Source: Tubulanus polymorphus
Taxonomy: Eukaryota > Nemertea > Palaeonemertea > Tubulaniformes > Tubulanidae
Assembly (NCBI RefSeq): GCF_964204645.1
Contig: NC_134033.1
Location: 3,159,631-3,223,630 of the forward strand
Direction: 5' to 3'
DNA length: 64,000 bases
Part shown: one piece after another, positions 10,558 to 21,175 of the stretch
Layout of the letters: every line of letters starts with the position of its first letter
Numbering within the stretch: the first letter of the stretch is position 1
The notes under the pieces: generated by a model
What the model was told of the DNA's origin: nothing
The model's input: the letters and a program-made list of their open reading frames with translations, nothing else
Databases searched by the model: none
Translations under genes and position numbers: made by a program

Positions 10558-11386
10558 TATGTCAAAAAATTAAGGCCTCGACCATAGTTACTAAAGTTAC
10601 ATGTTTACCGTACATGATAATAGATTTAGATTCATGAATTACTAAGTATAATTTCTAATATATATATATATATCGGAAGTTCCACAGTCCTTGATTTTGA
10701 ATATAGCAATTAAAGAGAACATTTGGGATAAACCCGAGCATGTTGAACCCTGAAACCCGTTCACCGTTGATACTAATGAATATCGTCCTAATATGTCCTA
10801 AATGACCCGTACCTGCAAGAATGATCGATTTAACCTCCATGATGAACCGAAAAAAGAAATTCCTTGAAAGAAAAAACTATTTTCTAGCCGCCTTTTTCGA
10901 CTTCAAATTTAAAATGCGTAGTTTTAAGACTAAGATTTAAAATTCTAAAGCATTGATTAGCAAGCGTTCAAGCACTAATACACTAAAACAATAAACCTGC
11001 TATTTTCATGCACGTTTTCGTGGATATTTAATCATTCGTAATTGAATACATTTGTAAATTTGATAATTGACTTCAAATCAATCACCATCGACAGCATGTT
11101 AATATTTAATGAGTCGCTTCTGGAATATCAATTAGCGAACAGCTGTTTTAGACGTATATTTTTCGAATTCGAGAAGTCTTTGAACTCGATACGATGTTCG
11201 ATCTACGTCTCATCCACAGACCCTATCGTCCACGCACAACCTTTAGAAATAATAGGCGAATTTATCACATATCAAATTAAATTTGATTTTAAGTAAAATC
11301 GTATTTATCTTGTCATAATCAAATTTTATTTGGTCTAATCTTTGAATATAACACGGCATCGAATTCAAATCGATTTGTCAAATCAT

Positions 11387-11410
11387 CAAATCACCTCGAG
11401 AGGTGATTTG
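11387..11410. repeat. 24-bp perfect palindrome
   Basis: caaatcacctcgag followed by its exact inverse aggtgatttg, self-complementary over 24 bp and centred on an XhoI-like CTCGAG. It lies in a region rich in AAATCAAATT phrases and may be the centre of a decayed foldback element. Confidence 0.8.
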
Positions 11411-12261
11411 ATACGATTTGAAGATGGTGGACTCAAAAATCTTTTTCTCGAAGAACTAATATGATGGCCAAAACTGGAACAGAAACTGAAACTCATTCAT
11501 AGGAAATAATACTTTAGAAATCGGGGCAGTATTTTCTTGTCAGCTGTTTGGTGAGCAAGTCATCAAATTCACCCAGTTGTGCAAATCCTATTTGATTAGA
11601 TTACACGTGACTAGCAAATTATGATTAGGAAAATCAAATCTGATTTGACGAGATAACTTCGCTTATGCATTTTCTCGCGAATACGTTATCATTTGGATGC
11701 TATGAACAACCTGGGCCAACATCGGTTTTCGGAGTTAGTCGACTAACTAAGTGAAACCGAATGTTAATTACATGTTGTCGGAACTATATTCTGGAAATAG
11801 TTCGGAAATTAGGCGCATTCGGTGTTTCGTTCCGTCCACTAGATACGAAAACCGAATTTGGCCTCGGATGTAAAAACAGTACTCGATTTTTGCATATGTT
11901 AATATATAGTTCCTGTCTGTTACGATAGATGGCGAATTGGTAGAAACATATTCGCAAACGGGCTCGAATCCCAGCCGAGGAAAGGATGATGTCCAATACA
12001 GTTTTTACGATTTGATCTAATTACTCCTTGCCTGCCAGGCCTATTTTTTCAGGAAATCCTGCGCTTTGCCAGGATTTCCGTGTTTTTCAGAGATTGATAA
12101 AACAAAAACTTGAAGAGATATCTTCATCAAATTTGTTTTATTTTGCTCATCTGGTCTTGCTGTCTCATGTAGAATAAGCAGAATTTCTTCTAAGAATGAT
12201 AAATCTGCAGCAATCACTAGTGCAGAGGGGGTATTTTGCAGAAAATATGCCCATCATCCAT

Positions 12262-12338
12262 GCGTGTTCAGTCCCCATTTCAATAGATGACGTCACTAAC
12301 TTAGTGACGTCATCTATTGAAATCGGGACTGAACACGC
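12262..12338. repeat. 77-bp near-perfect hairpin carrying two CRE sites
   Basis: Arms of about 37 bp (gcgtgttcagtcc ... gatgacgtcacta and the inverse) differ at one base and are separated by about 3 bp. Each arm contains TGACGTCA, the CREB/ATF palindrome. A 74-codon frame reads through it but looks accidental. Confidence 0.8.
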
Positions 12339-13329
12339 AAAACACTGCGTAGAAGGACTGATGACACTTCAAAAAGCATTCAACTGTTTGTACGGCGAGG
12401 AATTCGCCATCTATCGTTAGAGTTAAGAACCGAGTCAACCGTCCCAGTACGTTTTTTGCAGACGAGATAATAGCCAAACACACTCAGATAAAGTGCTTAG
12501 CCGAAGGCCTGCTCTTATTTTACGATTATTTTACAAAACACAGCCCATCATCCATATTGCTATATACATGTAAACTGCATGCGTTGGTACTAGTTAGTTA
12601 CCTAATCGTTGGTGGTAAGCTTTTTTTATAGTCGGATGGGCTTATGTGGTTTGTGAAAATATCCGATCGTGAAACTTAACCACAGACAGGTTACTGACTA
12701 GCGTTGGTACCTGCCTTCAAGCCGCAGAAATCAAGCTCACCTTACGATAACAACAGAGATAAAAAACAAACCAGAAACAAAATTCATCATACTGGTAATC
12801 ATAATAATTATTATTATCATTAAAATATAATAATTGAACATATAATCATTAGATATTTACACAGAAAGTTTGTTTTCTTGTACAAGTAAAAAATATATAC
12901 ACATAACAGGTACCAAGTTAAATAGACTCAAAGTTGCAACTTTACAAACAGCTCTATTTTAATCATTCCTAGTTTTCACCAGCGCCCCCTAGTTCCCACT
13001 ACAAATGTAAAGACGGTCAGATGCGCAGTTTGCTATAGTAATACATCGAAACCTTACAGTTTTTGCCACTAATTTCCATAAAAGTTTAATCATCGGTTCA
13101 TAATTTGAGTTTAAAAAAAACAAACGAAACACTTTAAATACTGCAAGTGACAAATCAGACGTTTTCTACGCTCAACATCAAACGACGATTTCATTTTTTG
13201 GAACACAGGCCGGTAAAAAACATTTGAGGCAGGTTTCAATTTCGATTCGGGAATTCTCTTCAGGCACATTCAATCATTTCAACCGGAATACGCTCAACCT
13301 ACGGATCCAAGATTTTTTTTGTAGAAGAA

Positions 13330-13616
13330 CCCTTTCAGTGCTGACTAATCAATACCCCATAGTGCTGGAGGATAATTTGAAATATTCGAAAATTCCACCC
13401 TAGTGTGTTTAATAACGGGAATACCGCTATAGTGCGTCTACACCTCGGTGCGGTGTTTCGTTAGTTACTAGTATTTCACTATGTTTGACATGCGCTGCCA
13501 TCTTTAATAGAGATAAAAACTAATTACAATTTACATCAATAAACTGCAGTACGGTGTACTAGCAAAATCCATCACCGATTCATACACCGCACTGCGGTGT
13601 AGACACACTGAAGGGG
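13330..13616. mobile_element. piggyBac-like MITE, family E (copy 1)
   Basis: Left end ccctttcagtgctgactaatc, right end tagacacactgaagggg. The interior holds acaccgcactgcggtgt-type palindromes and the phrase attcaatagagataaaaactaatta. TTAA flanks are not preserved in this copy (they are at 51524). Confidence 0.75.
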
Positions 13617-14028
13617 ATAAGGATCCTTGAAAAGACATATTAGTAAATAAGGCATCACATTCGAAAAATCATGGATGGTAAATTTCAAAGCATTTCCAAG
13701 TTAAGTAAAACAATTTTCATAATCCTACTCGAGTTATTCATATAATTCAGAAACGCAAAACTGAAAACATTTGAGGATCTTGCGCATGGCGCACACGACT
13801 CGGGCTCTGCGCATGACCTATTCCAGAAGGGTATCAGAAAACCTGATAGAAGCGACCCGTAGAGAGTTCGGCAGATTTTGATCGGTCTCTGCCGATTCTG
13901 AAATAGCTGTAAACCTGATAGCAGTTTGTAATCGAATATTGATATTCCTAAACCGGAATACGTCCGATCGAAACCTGCCTTCCGGAAGAATTCCGAAAAA
14001 AAAAGAAATCCTCGAACTTCCGCGACGA

Positions 14029-14319
14029 TCAATGAGTGACGATGTTCAACGGTTCAGCTTTGATCGCCGCGAAGTCCAGAGCGCCGTCGATACCGTCGTC
14101 GATCTCGCCGACGACGGCGACGTTGTCGCCGCGTATGATGTACAACCCGAGCACGACCTGCTCCATGCCCTGCGTAGTGCTGAACACGCGTTCGTGTGAC
14201 TCGTCCAGAATCAGGTTGATCGTCTGATCGAATCCCTTCAGCTGCCCGACGATGATTCGTCCGTCCGCCGTGATCACCGAAACCGTTTTGTTGACGTATT
14301 TCTCCAAATCGGACGCCAT
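14029..14319 (-). CDS. LSM8: U6 snRNA-associated Sm-like protein LSm8
   Basis: A 96-aa protein recognised directly. It opens MASDLEKYVNKTVSVITADG and contains GFDQTINLILDESHERVFS (Sm motif 1) and VVLGLYIIRGDNVAVVGEID (Sm motif 2), ending AEPLNIVTH. This length and these motifs are those of LSm8, which makes the nuclear LSm2-8 ring specific for U6 snRNA 3' ends. The frame extends upstream of the chosen Met, but Met-Ala-Ser is where LSm8 starts elsewhere. No intron interrupts the coding region. A polypyrimidine-AG acceptor (minus strand, exon from 14352) suggests an intron in the 5'UTR, which argues against a simple retrocopy. Confidence 0.97.
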   Translation of the reverse strand: MASDLEKYVNKTVSVITADGRIIVGQLKGFDQTINLILDESHERVFSTTQGMEQVVLGLYIIRGDNVAVVGEIDDGIDGALDFAAIKAEPLNIVTH

Positions 14320-14483
14320 TTTCTTTCGATTTTTTTTGCTTTCGACCGGCGACTGAAAAAAAAAAAAACATCGAAATGAAAACGTGAGGATTGTAATAAA
14401 GATAATCACGGTGCACAAGACAGGCCACCGAAGTCGGAACAGAAAAAGTTAAATCGCAACAAAAATATCCCCTGTCCGTTCTA

Positions 14484-14651
14484 AGGAACATTCATTACGT
14501 ACGCATTAGGGGAGGGGGAAGGGGGTGAAGTTCTTTGCGTACTGTAATGCTTAATGTTTATGAAAAAAATGGCCGATTTACGTACAGGGGGGGAGGGGGG
14601 GTAGGTAGAAAAAGTCAAATTTCATGCGTACGTACTGAATGAATGATCCCC
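14484..14651. mobile_element. Short MITE, family D (copy 1)
   Basis: Ends gaacattcattacgtacgc and gcgtacgtactgaatgaatgat are inverted; G-rich interior (ggggaggggg). A second copy is at 59556-59655, where both ends read gggatcattcat and its inverse. Confidence 0.65.
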
Positions 14652-15237
14652 AAAGCATATCTGAAATTTCACTTGCCCCCTCAAAAATCAACTTGCCCTA
14701 AACAGGCAGTCCGATTGGTGGCACTATCATCCATAGTATCGAGTGGGAAAAAACCTTTGATATATGATATTGCTGCGCGGACAAGTGATAATTGTAACCT
14801 ACTTGCCCTCATTAAAATATACTCACCCCGGGCAATCGGACCCTGCATGTAAATCTGATTTCGCAAAAGGAAAATTCATGTTTTCCTACTTTGATGTCAA
14901 AACAGGGATTAAAAACCTCGATTAAAAAATAAACAGGGAACCATAATCCTTTTTATCAAATAGGCTGGGGGAGGTCCATAGATGTCTAACAGTGGCAGAG
15001 GTCTACTAACAGTGGCGGATGTAGGGCACCTCACATGCCTCGCGTGAGGCACTCAAAAAAATCCAAAATGCCCTTCGTGGAAAGAAAAAAAATTTCGAAA
15101 TAATTTGAAAACTTTTCAAATGTCTTATCAGGCAAAATGTCCCGAGGGTTTGCCTCTAACAAATGAGTGGCACTGGTACCATAACTGCAGCTCCCTGGCG
15201 ACGAGGGACACCTAGCTGCAGTTTCGCGACTTAGAGA
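14652..15237. other. Intergenic with decayed TIR-element remnants
   Basis: cagtggcggatgtagggcacc at 15010 resembles the CAGNGGCGGATCCAGG ends seen at 2208 and 29894, and the following text (ggcactcaaaaaaatcc, tgcccttcg) matches the start of the 29.9-kb element. No gene seen. Confidence 0.45.
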
Positions 15238-15455
15238 ATTCAAGGAAAATGTGGAGAACAGAGTAAGAGAAAATAGAGCGGATAGAGCGAGACTCGAACC
15301 CGGGCCGGTAAATTACTAGCATAACGTCTGCCCACTAGACCACCGAGCTCGCTGAAAACCAACCGAATGTTTTAACTAGATATAATACCTCACCTTACCC
15401 TTATCCTATCCCTAGGGGTAAAACGGAACCCTCTGGACCCTCTTCTCACCCTCTC
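15238..15455 (-). mobile_element. tRNA-derived SINE, family 1 (copy 1)
   Basis: On the minus strand the element carries an A-box-like gagctcggtggtctagtggg and a B box gggttcgagtc about 50 bp apart, with a body containing taagggtaaggtgaggtatt and ccctctggaccctc in complement. It is near-identical to 16040-16266 in the opposite orientation. Confidence 0.75.
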
Positions 15456-15790
15456 AACAGGGACTCGAACCTGATGGCATCGCTACACTCAGCCACGGCA
15501 CGAACCCCTGCACCAGTAGACCGGGTGCGCAGGTACATGCGCAGCTTTCCGAACGAAAACTGGCGGCACCAATCAGATTGCTCGTTGTATAATCGTTGAG
15601 GCAAATTTCAAGGAAGAACTATAAATGGGAAAACCCGGGCTAAAATAAAACGGGATTTCTGATTGGCTAAAAATCACATCATCTGAACTGCGCATGTATC
15701 TGCGCACACGGTCGATTATGGCAGGGTTTCGTGCCGTGGCAATCTCGATGCCATCAGGTTCGAATCCCTGCCGGGGGAGGATGTCTCAAC
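15456..15790. mobile_element. tRNA-like SINE, family 2 (copy 1)
   Basis: The left end on the minus strand has a tRNA-like head (cgcacccggtctactggtgc ... ggttcgagtccctg). The right end on the plus strand repeats the tail of that head (gatgccatcaggttcgaatc). The body includes gctaaaataaaacgggattt. A sister copy lies at 43385-43655. Both termini therefore carry the same B-box sequence inverted. Confidence 0.6.
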
Positions 15791-16039
15791 ACTAGCCCTA
15801 TCGAAACCCTAAACCTAAACTCAATATAATGATTTTATTGTTACTTTTATTCGTTAATACGATATATATAGTAATAATGTATGGTGAATTAAAAAAGTGG
15901 AAGCAAATACTTTGGATCGATTTAAAACAAAGTGGCTACATTAACGGCGTCGTAAAGCAGTCGTGAATTCTATATTTACGACGGTTTTATAATGAATTTA
16001 GGATTATGGTCTAGAGAAGAGAGGATTAGCGTCAAGCGG

Positions 16040-16266
16040 GTGAGAAGAGGGTCCAGAGGGTTAGGGTAAGGGTCCGTTTTACCCCCTAGGGATAGGATAA
16101 GGGTAAGGTGAGGTATTATATCTAGTTAAAACATTCGGTTGGTTTTCAGCGAGCTCGGTGGTCTAGTGGGCAGACGCTATGCTAGTAATTTACAGGCCCG
16201 GGTTCGAGTCTTGCTCTATCCGCTCTATTTTCTCTAACTCTGTTCTCCACACTTGCCTTGAATTTT
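16040..16266 (+). mobile_element. tRNA-derived SINE, family 1 (copy 2)
   Basis: Same element as 15238-15455 in plus orientation: gggtccagagggttagggt, then gagctcggtggtctagtggg, then cccgggttcgagtcttgc. A third complete copy is at 45038-45290. Confidence 0.8.
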
Positions 16267-16338
16267 TCACAAGTCGCGCACCCTAATGCACATGCGCAAC
16301 GTGCATAAGCCAATCAGAATGAAACGTCGTAAATATAA

Positions 16339-16886
16339 CTAATGTCTATTTATTAATTGATGAGACCTGTTTTTCTTGGATATTTTGCTTACTTTTTGGG
16401 GTACATACCTCATTTATGTCTTAACAGAATGCCAAAAATCGCGGACAACAACTGAATATCCGATATATTTCCAGTTCTGTACCAATTGGATGGATTGGCA
16501 AAAAGACTCCTTAAGTCCAGTTGAATGAGAGAGAAAATCCTCCATTTTGTCAAATTTCTTGGATTTGAACATTGTTACCATGCCTACGCCACCCTGATTT
16601 AGTTGTTGAGACCCCACAAGAAAAATAACTTCATTTCGTAGGCATGGTGACAATGTAAAAATTTAAGAAATTTCACAAAATGGAGGATTTTCTCTCTCAT
16701 TCAACTGGACTTAAGGAGTCTTTTTGCCAATCCATCTAATTGGTACAGAACTGGAAATATATCGGATATTCAGTTGTTGTCCGTGATTTTTGGCATTCTG
16801 TTAAGACATAAATGAGGTATGTACCCCAAAAAGTAAGCAAAATATCCAAGAAAAACAGGTCTCATCAATTAATAAATAGACATTAG
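16339..16886. mobile_element. Foldback element with two 250-bp arms
   Basis: Left arm 16339-16588 and right arm 16637-16886 are near-perfect inverted copies (only scattered differences by eye) around a 48-bp spacer. It begins ctaatgtctatttattaatt and ends with the exact inverse. There is no transposase, so it is non-autonomous. Confidence 0.9.
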
Positions 16887-17642
16887 TGTCATTCGTTTAC
16901 GGCGCCGTAAAAATAGCCTGAGCGATTTAAAAAACGAGAATTGGATTTGATTGATTTTCAAGAATCTGATTTCGACGCGATATTTCCATATTTTTACTCA
17001 CTTCAAAAACTTCCAACTGGTATGATCTATTTCTTCTCACTCTAAACTTTCTTCTGCGGAACTTTCGGCGTCTGAATGCTGTTTACCGGGTTCAAAATGA
17101 TGAATCTAAAACGTTTCGACGCCGGTTTCGATTTTTTGTCGATGGTAAAATGTACGATGTCGGCGGAAGATGTCTCGTTCCTGGGAACAATTCAAATTAT
17201 TTATTGATCAATCCAACATTAAATTAGTTTATTCTTCAACGGAAATTCAATGTAATTATATTGCTAAGCGGGCCGAACCCGATGCTTAGTTTTACGTTGA
17301 TTTTAAAAAGGGTTTTCTATTGTATTCTTAGTGAATTCATCTTTTTCCGCTTTGCAAATCCGTCTCCTACAGATTCGTAATAAAAGCTTGTAAGTAACAA
17401 TTTCCGTGAAAGCGCTCTGAACCAGTACTGGGACTTCCGTGCATTTGTCCATCTATTTCAAAACTCAAATTACTTACAAAACCGACCGCAACGCAGAACT
17501 ACTATGAATGGTAACGCGGTATGATTTTGATATTGTGCCGGATAAATGCGCCATGCGCGATTCCTGGCTAGAACCGGCTAGCTGAGTGGTGACGGTCTCA
17601 GCCCACGCGAGAAGTTGCAGGAGAGATTAATTAACTTGCGAC
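16887..17642. other. Unique intergenic sequence left of the LINE
   Basis: No open frame with recognisable content. The last 60 bases (ctgagtggtgacggtctcag) may be the truncated 5'UTR of the LINE. Confidence 0.4.
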
Positions 17643-20100
17643 TTGGAAAAGCTATCTATTATTTCACCTAATATCGGAAGCCTGAACAAAAATTTTAACT
17701 GTTTTACTGACTTTTTGACTTGCTGTAACGGCCAATTTTCGGTTATTGGTTTGACCGAAACTTGGACAAATTCTAATAATTCTAACTCCAATTTATATAG
17801 AATTAATGGCTACTCGAGTATTTTCAAGTCTCGCGCCAATGGTCAACATGGCGGTGGCGTAGCTTTATTTCTTAAAGAGAATTTCAATTTCAAAGTTCGG
17901 ACTGACTTGTCATCTAAGTATCTAAGCTTCGAATCTTTATTCATCGAAATTGTTTCAGAACATAAATCTAATATTACTATTGGAGTAATATACAGACCTC
18001 CAGGAGGAAGATTACCAGCGTTTCAAGATGAATCCGAAGTCTTAATGGCTGAAATTACTCGCGAGAACAAACTTTGCTATTTAATGGGGGATTTTAATAT
18101 TGATCTCATTGAATATGATATGCAAAAACATACGGATATTTTTCTCGAAACATTTTTCTCCTATTCCTTTTCACCTTTGATTGACAAGCCAACGCGAGTG
18201 ACTTGTGACTCGACGTCTTTAATTGATGATATATTTTTTGTAACGATTTGAGAAACATTCATAAATCTGGGATTTTTATCACCGACCTTTCGGACCATTA
18301 TCCAATATTTACTATTTGCAGTGGTGAAGAGCCTCTGTCTGATAAACAACCTTATAAAACTAGAATCTTTTCGCTGCGAAATATTTCTAAATTTCAAAGA
18401 TTATTAAACAATGTTAGCTGGAGTGAAGTTTATTCTTCTGATAATCCTTGTTCCGCTTACTTAAAAATTTCTTCAGTTTTTCATCAAGTTTTTCCTTTGG
18501 TATCTGTTAATCCAACCGATCCATCATTTCACAAACCTTGGATAAATCCTGGTATTGTCACAGCAATTAAAACAAAAAACAGCCTCTATAGGAAACTTGT
18601 TCGAACTCGTTCGGATGAAATAAAAACCAAGTATAATTCGTACGAAAATCTCATTTCAAAGCTTATTAACAAAGCTGAATCTGATTATTATTCTGAAAAG
18701 TTACTTGCTGCTGGAAATGATATGAAGAAAAAGTGGAATCTGTTGAACACAATTTTAGGGAGAAACATTCATTCAAAACTACCAAACTCTTTTATCTCCG
18801 ATCAACGCATTCTTTCTGGTGATACAAATATTGCCAACGAGTTCAACAATTTTTTTTGTTGTAAATATTGGTGAAAAGCTTGCTAGTCAAATCCCCGATA
18901 TAGGGCAATCTCCCATCAATATATGAATAATCGTGTCAGTGAAAATATCTTTTTTCTCCCAACCTCACCTAATGAAAGAAGTGATGTTTTTCGGGTCTTC
19001 CCTCAAAAAAGAGTGCCGGCGTTGATGTTTTTTTAGTATTTTTATCATTTAACAAGTAATTGATACCGTTAAGTTCCCTCTATCCCACATCTTTGTTCTT
19101 TCAAGTTTGTCCTTTGTTTAAATCAGGAGCCCCTAATTCTTTTGATAATTACCGCCCGATTTCTTTGCTTCCTAGCTTCTCAAAAATTCTGGAAAAATTG
19201 GTTCACAACAGATTAGTTTCATTTTGTAACAAACAGGATATTGTAATCCCCAACCAGTTTGGTTTTCGTCCAAAGCAAATTAACTGCCTTGGCACTATCC
19301 AAGGTCGTTGACAATCTTACTGAAGCCCTAGAAAAGAAAGTTATTACTATAGGATTATTCTTGGACCTTTCGAAGGCATTCGATACTGTTAACCATACAA
19401 TTTTGCTTAAGAAACTCGAGTTTTATGGTATGGGGGGGGGTTGTCATATTTGGTTAAAAAGTTATTTGACTGATAGGAGTCAAGTAGTTAGTTTTAATAA
19501 TACTATATCGTCCCCATTAAAGGTATCAATTGGTGTACCGCAGGGTTCCATTTTAGGCCCTTTACACTTATCTTATACATAAACGATTGCGATAATGCAT
19601 CCAAGTTGCTCCGATTTATTCTTTTTGCAGATGATACCAATTGTTTTTATAGCCATTCAAATATTAATGAATTGGTTTCTACAGTAAAATCAGAACTAGT
19701 AAAACTTGGTATCTGGTTTCAAGTGAACAAACTTTCTTTAAACATTAAGAAATGTCACCTCATGATTTTTGGTAATGAAAATCACTTCAATTTTTCCATT
19801 CGTTTAAATGGTGAATTAATCAAACATGTTCACAGTACAAATTTCTTAGGTCTTTTCATAGATGATTAATTAAATTGGGATGTCCATATCAAAAATTTTT
19901 GTTGTAAGGTTTCACGCTACATTGGAATTCCGAATAGATTTAAAAAACATTTCCCATCACATCTCCTTATAACCCTTTATTATAGTTTTGTTTATCCTCA
20001 TTTACAATATTGTAATTTAATCTGGGGTAGTAACTATGCAAATAAGCTCAATGCACTCTTTTTATTACAAAAAGGCGTGCGTGCGTGCGTGCGATAAGCC
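17643..20100 (+). mobile_element. CR1/L2-like LINE, degraded
   Basis: Order of parts: an endonuclease (EEP fold) from 17643 with SPNIGSLN, LTETWTNS, GGGVALFLKE, GVIYRPPGG and LMGDFNIDL; its end in the next frame (SGIFITDLSDHYPIF, 18263 on); then reverse transcriptase pieces FDNYRPISLLPSFSKILEKL (19138), [20 protein letters not shown] (19361), [10 protein letters not shown] and the catalytic FADDTNCF (19621). A stop at 19867 interrupts FIDD/LNWD, and recognisable sequence continues to about 20090 (YPHLQYCNLIWG). At least four frame changes or stops separate the parts, so the copy is dead. Domain order and the trinucleotide 3' tail fit the CR1/L2 group; clade assignment is tentative. Confidence 0.9.
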
Positions 20101-20211
20101 TTTTATAAGCCTTTGTTGGCTTCATCTAATCTCCCCCGCATTACATTAAAATGTCCCACACTTGCATATTTTTGTATATCCTTATGGTATGTTGTATTTA
20201 AATGTAGAAAT

Positions 20212-20370
20212 GAATTATTATTATTATTATTACTATTATTATTACTATTATTATCGCTATTATTATCGCTATCGCTATCGCTATCGCTATCATTATCACC
20301 ATCACCATCACCATCATCATTATTATTATTATTATTGTTATTATTATTATTGTTATTATTATTACTATAT
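20212..20370. repeat. Compound ATT/ATC microsatellite (LINE tail)
   Basis: (ATT)n, then ATCGCT, ATCACC and ATT blocks, directly after the LINE 3' region (aatgtagaaatgaattatt). Many CR1/L2-type LINEs end in short tandem repeats, so this probably grew from the LINE tail. Confidence 0.85.
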
Positions 20371-20941
20371 TGACTTGAATAGTGATAATATGTGAATCAT
20401 TTTGTGCTAACTGAAACCAAATTTTTGAAAAGAAAATATATTGTTGGACATTTCTTTTCCGATTTTCGAATTTTTACGCCATCTTGGAAGATACTAAGGC
20501 CAACGAAAGGGGTAGCACCGAAAATATCCATATACCCATATCCCTTGCATCCTATGCAAGGTAGATCTGTTGATCGTGTTCGCATTTGTTTTTTTGTCAT
20601 AATAAAGTAGAATGGTTAAAAAAGAAAATATCCATATCAGAGTATCCGTGGCAGCGCTCTCATAACCAAAACGGGTAATATCCGCGGAGGGGGAAGGAGT
20701 CACATAACATGCATCTATCGTTCACTTAAGCGCACAAATTTGATGAAAACTATTGTCAATAAAAACTAGACAGTGAGTAGTTTTTCAGACACAAAAAAAC
20801 CCAAAACTGACCCAACAATACAGGACAAAAACACCGTAACGAAATTGCGGCTAGCAACTGCAAAATGGTTTTATGCAGGTGCTTCACTTTTCAGCAGTTA
20901 AGCAGTTAAGGACGTTTTAAAATCGTATGTAAATATATAAA

Positions 20942-20948
20942 TATAAAA
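20942..20948 (+). promoter_or_regulatory. TATA-like box of receptor gene 1
   Basis: TATAAAA followed by ctgact, 230 bp upstream of the ATG. The same string with the same following bases lies 237 bp upstream of the second receptor gene (31893), inside otherwise diverged flank, which supports function. A CT-rich tract near 21066-21092 is also shared. Confidence 0.5.
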
Positions 20949-21163
20949 CTGACTACTGTATACGTCCTATATCGAATTATATTTTTAATCTCGTTAATCA
21001 TTACTCGGTTTTGTAAAGTATCGAATTTATTTTTAATGAGCGCCGTGTAGTCTGACTCATCCTCTCTACCGCTCTCTCTCTCTCTTTCTCTCACTCGGAA
21101 ACGCCCAACATTAATTGGATTAAAATCTATTCGCTGTAGTTAGAGTTAAACTGATCGAGGAGA

Positions 21164-21175
21164 ATGTCAACATGA
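21164..21175 (+). promoter_or_regulatory. Three-codon uORF overlapping the start of receptor 1
   Basis: atgtcaacatga: an upstream ATG opens Met-Ser-Thr-stop, and its TGA shares ATGA with the main ATG at 21172. Both ATGs have A at -3. The arrangement is identical in the second gene (32122-32133). Confidence 0.55.

Larger units (their letters stand above)
10558..13329. other. Intergenic, palindromes and microsatellites, no gene seen
   Basis: Holds the duplicated block at 10960-11170, AAATTTGATTT-rich inverted repeats (11240-11680) with a 24-bp perfect palindrome, a 77-bp hairpin at 12262-12338, and AT-rich microsatellites near 12800. Open frames here are short, carry no recognisable domain and cross the palindromes. 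Confidence 0.5.

Noticed and set aside
12196-12420. 74-codon frame
   Set aside because: Reads straight across the CRE-bearing hairpin, so its symmetry reflects the palindrome, not a protein.
15290-15345. tRNA gene on the minus strand
   Set aside because: A and B boxes are present, but identical flanks at 16040 and 45038 show that it is a repeated SINE.
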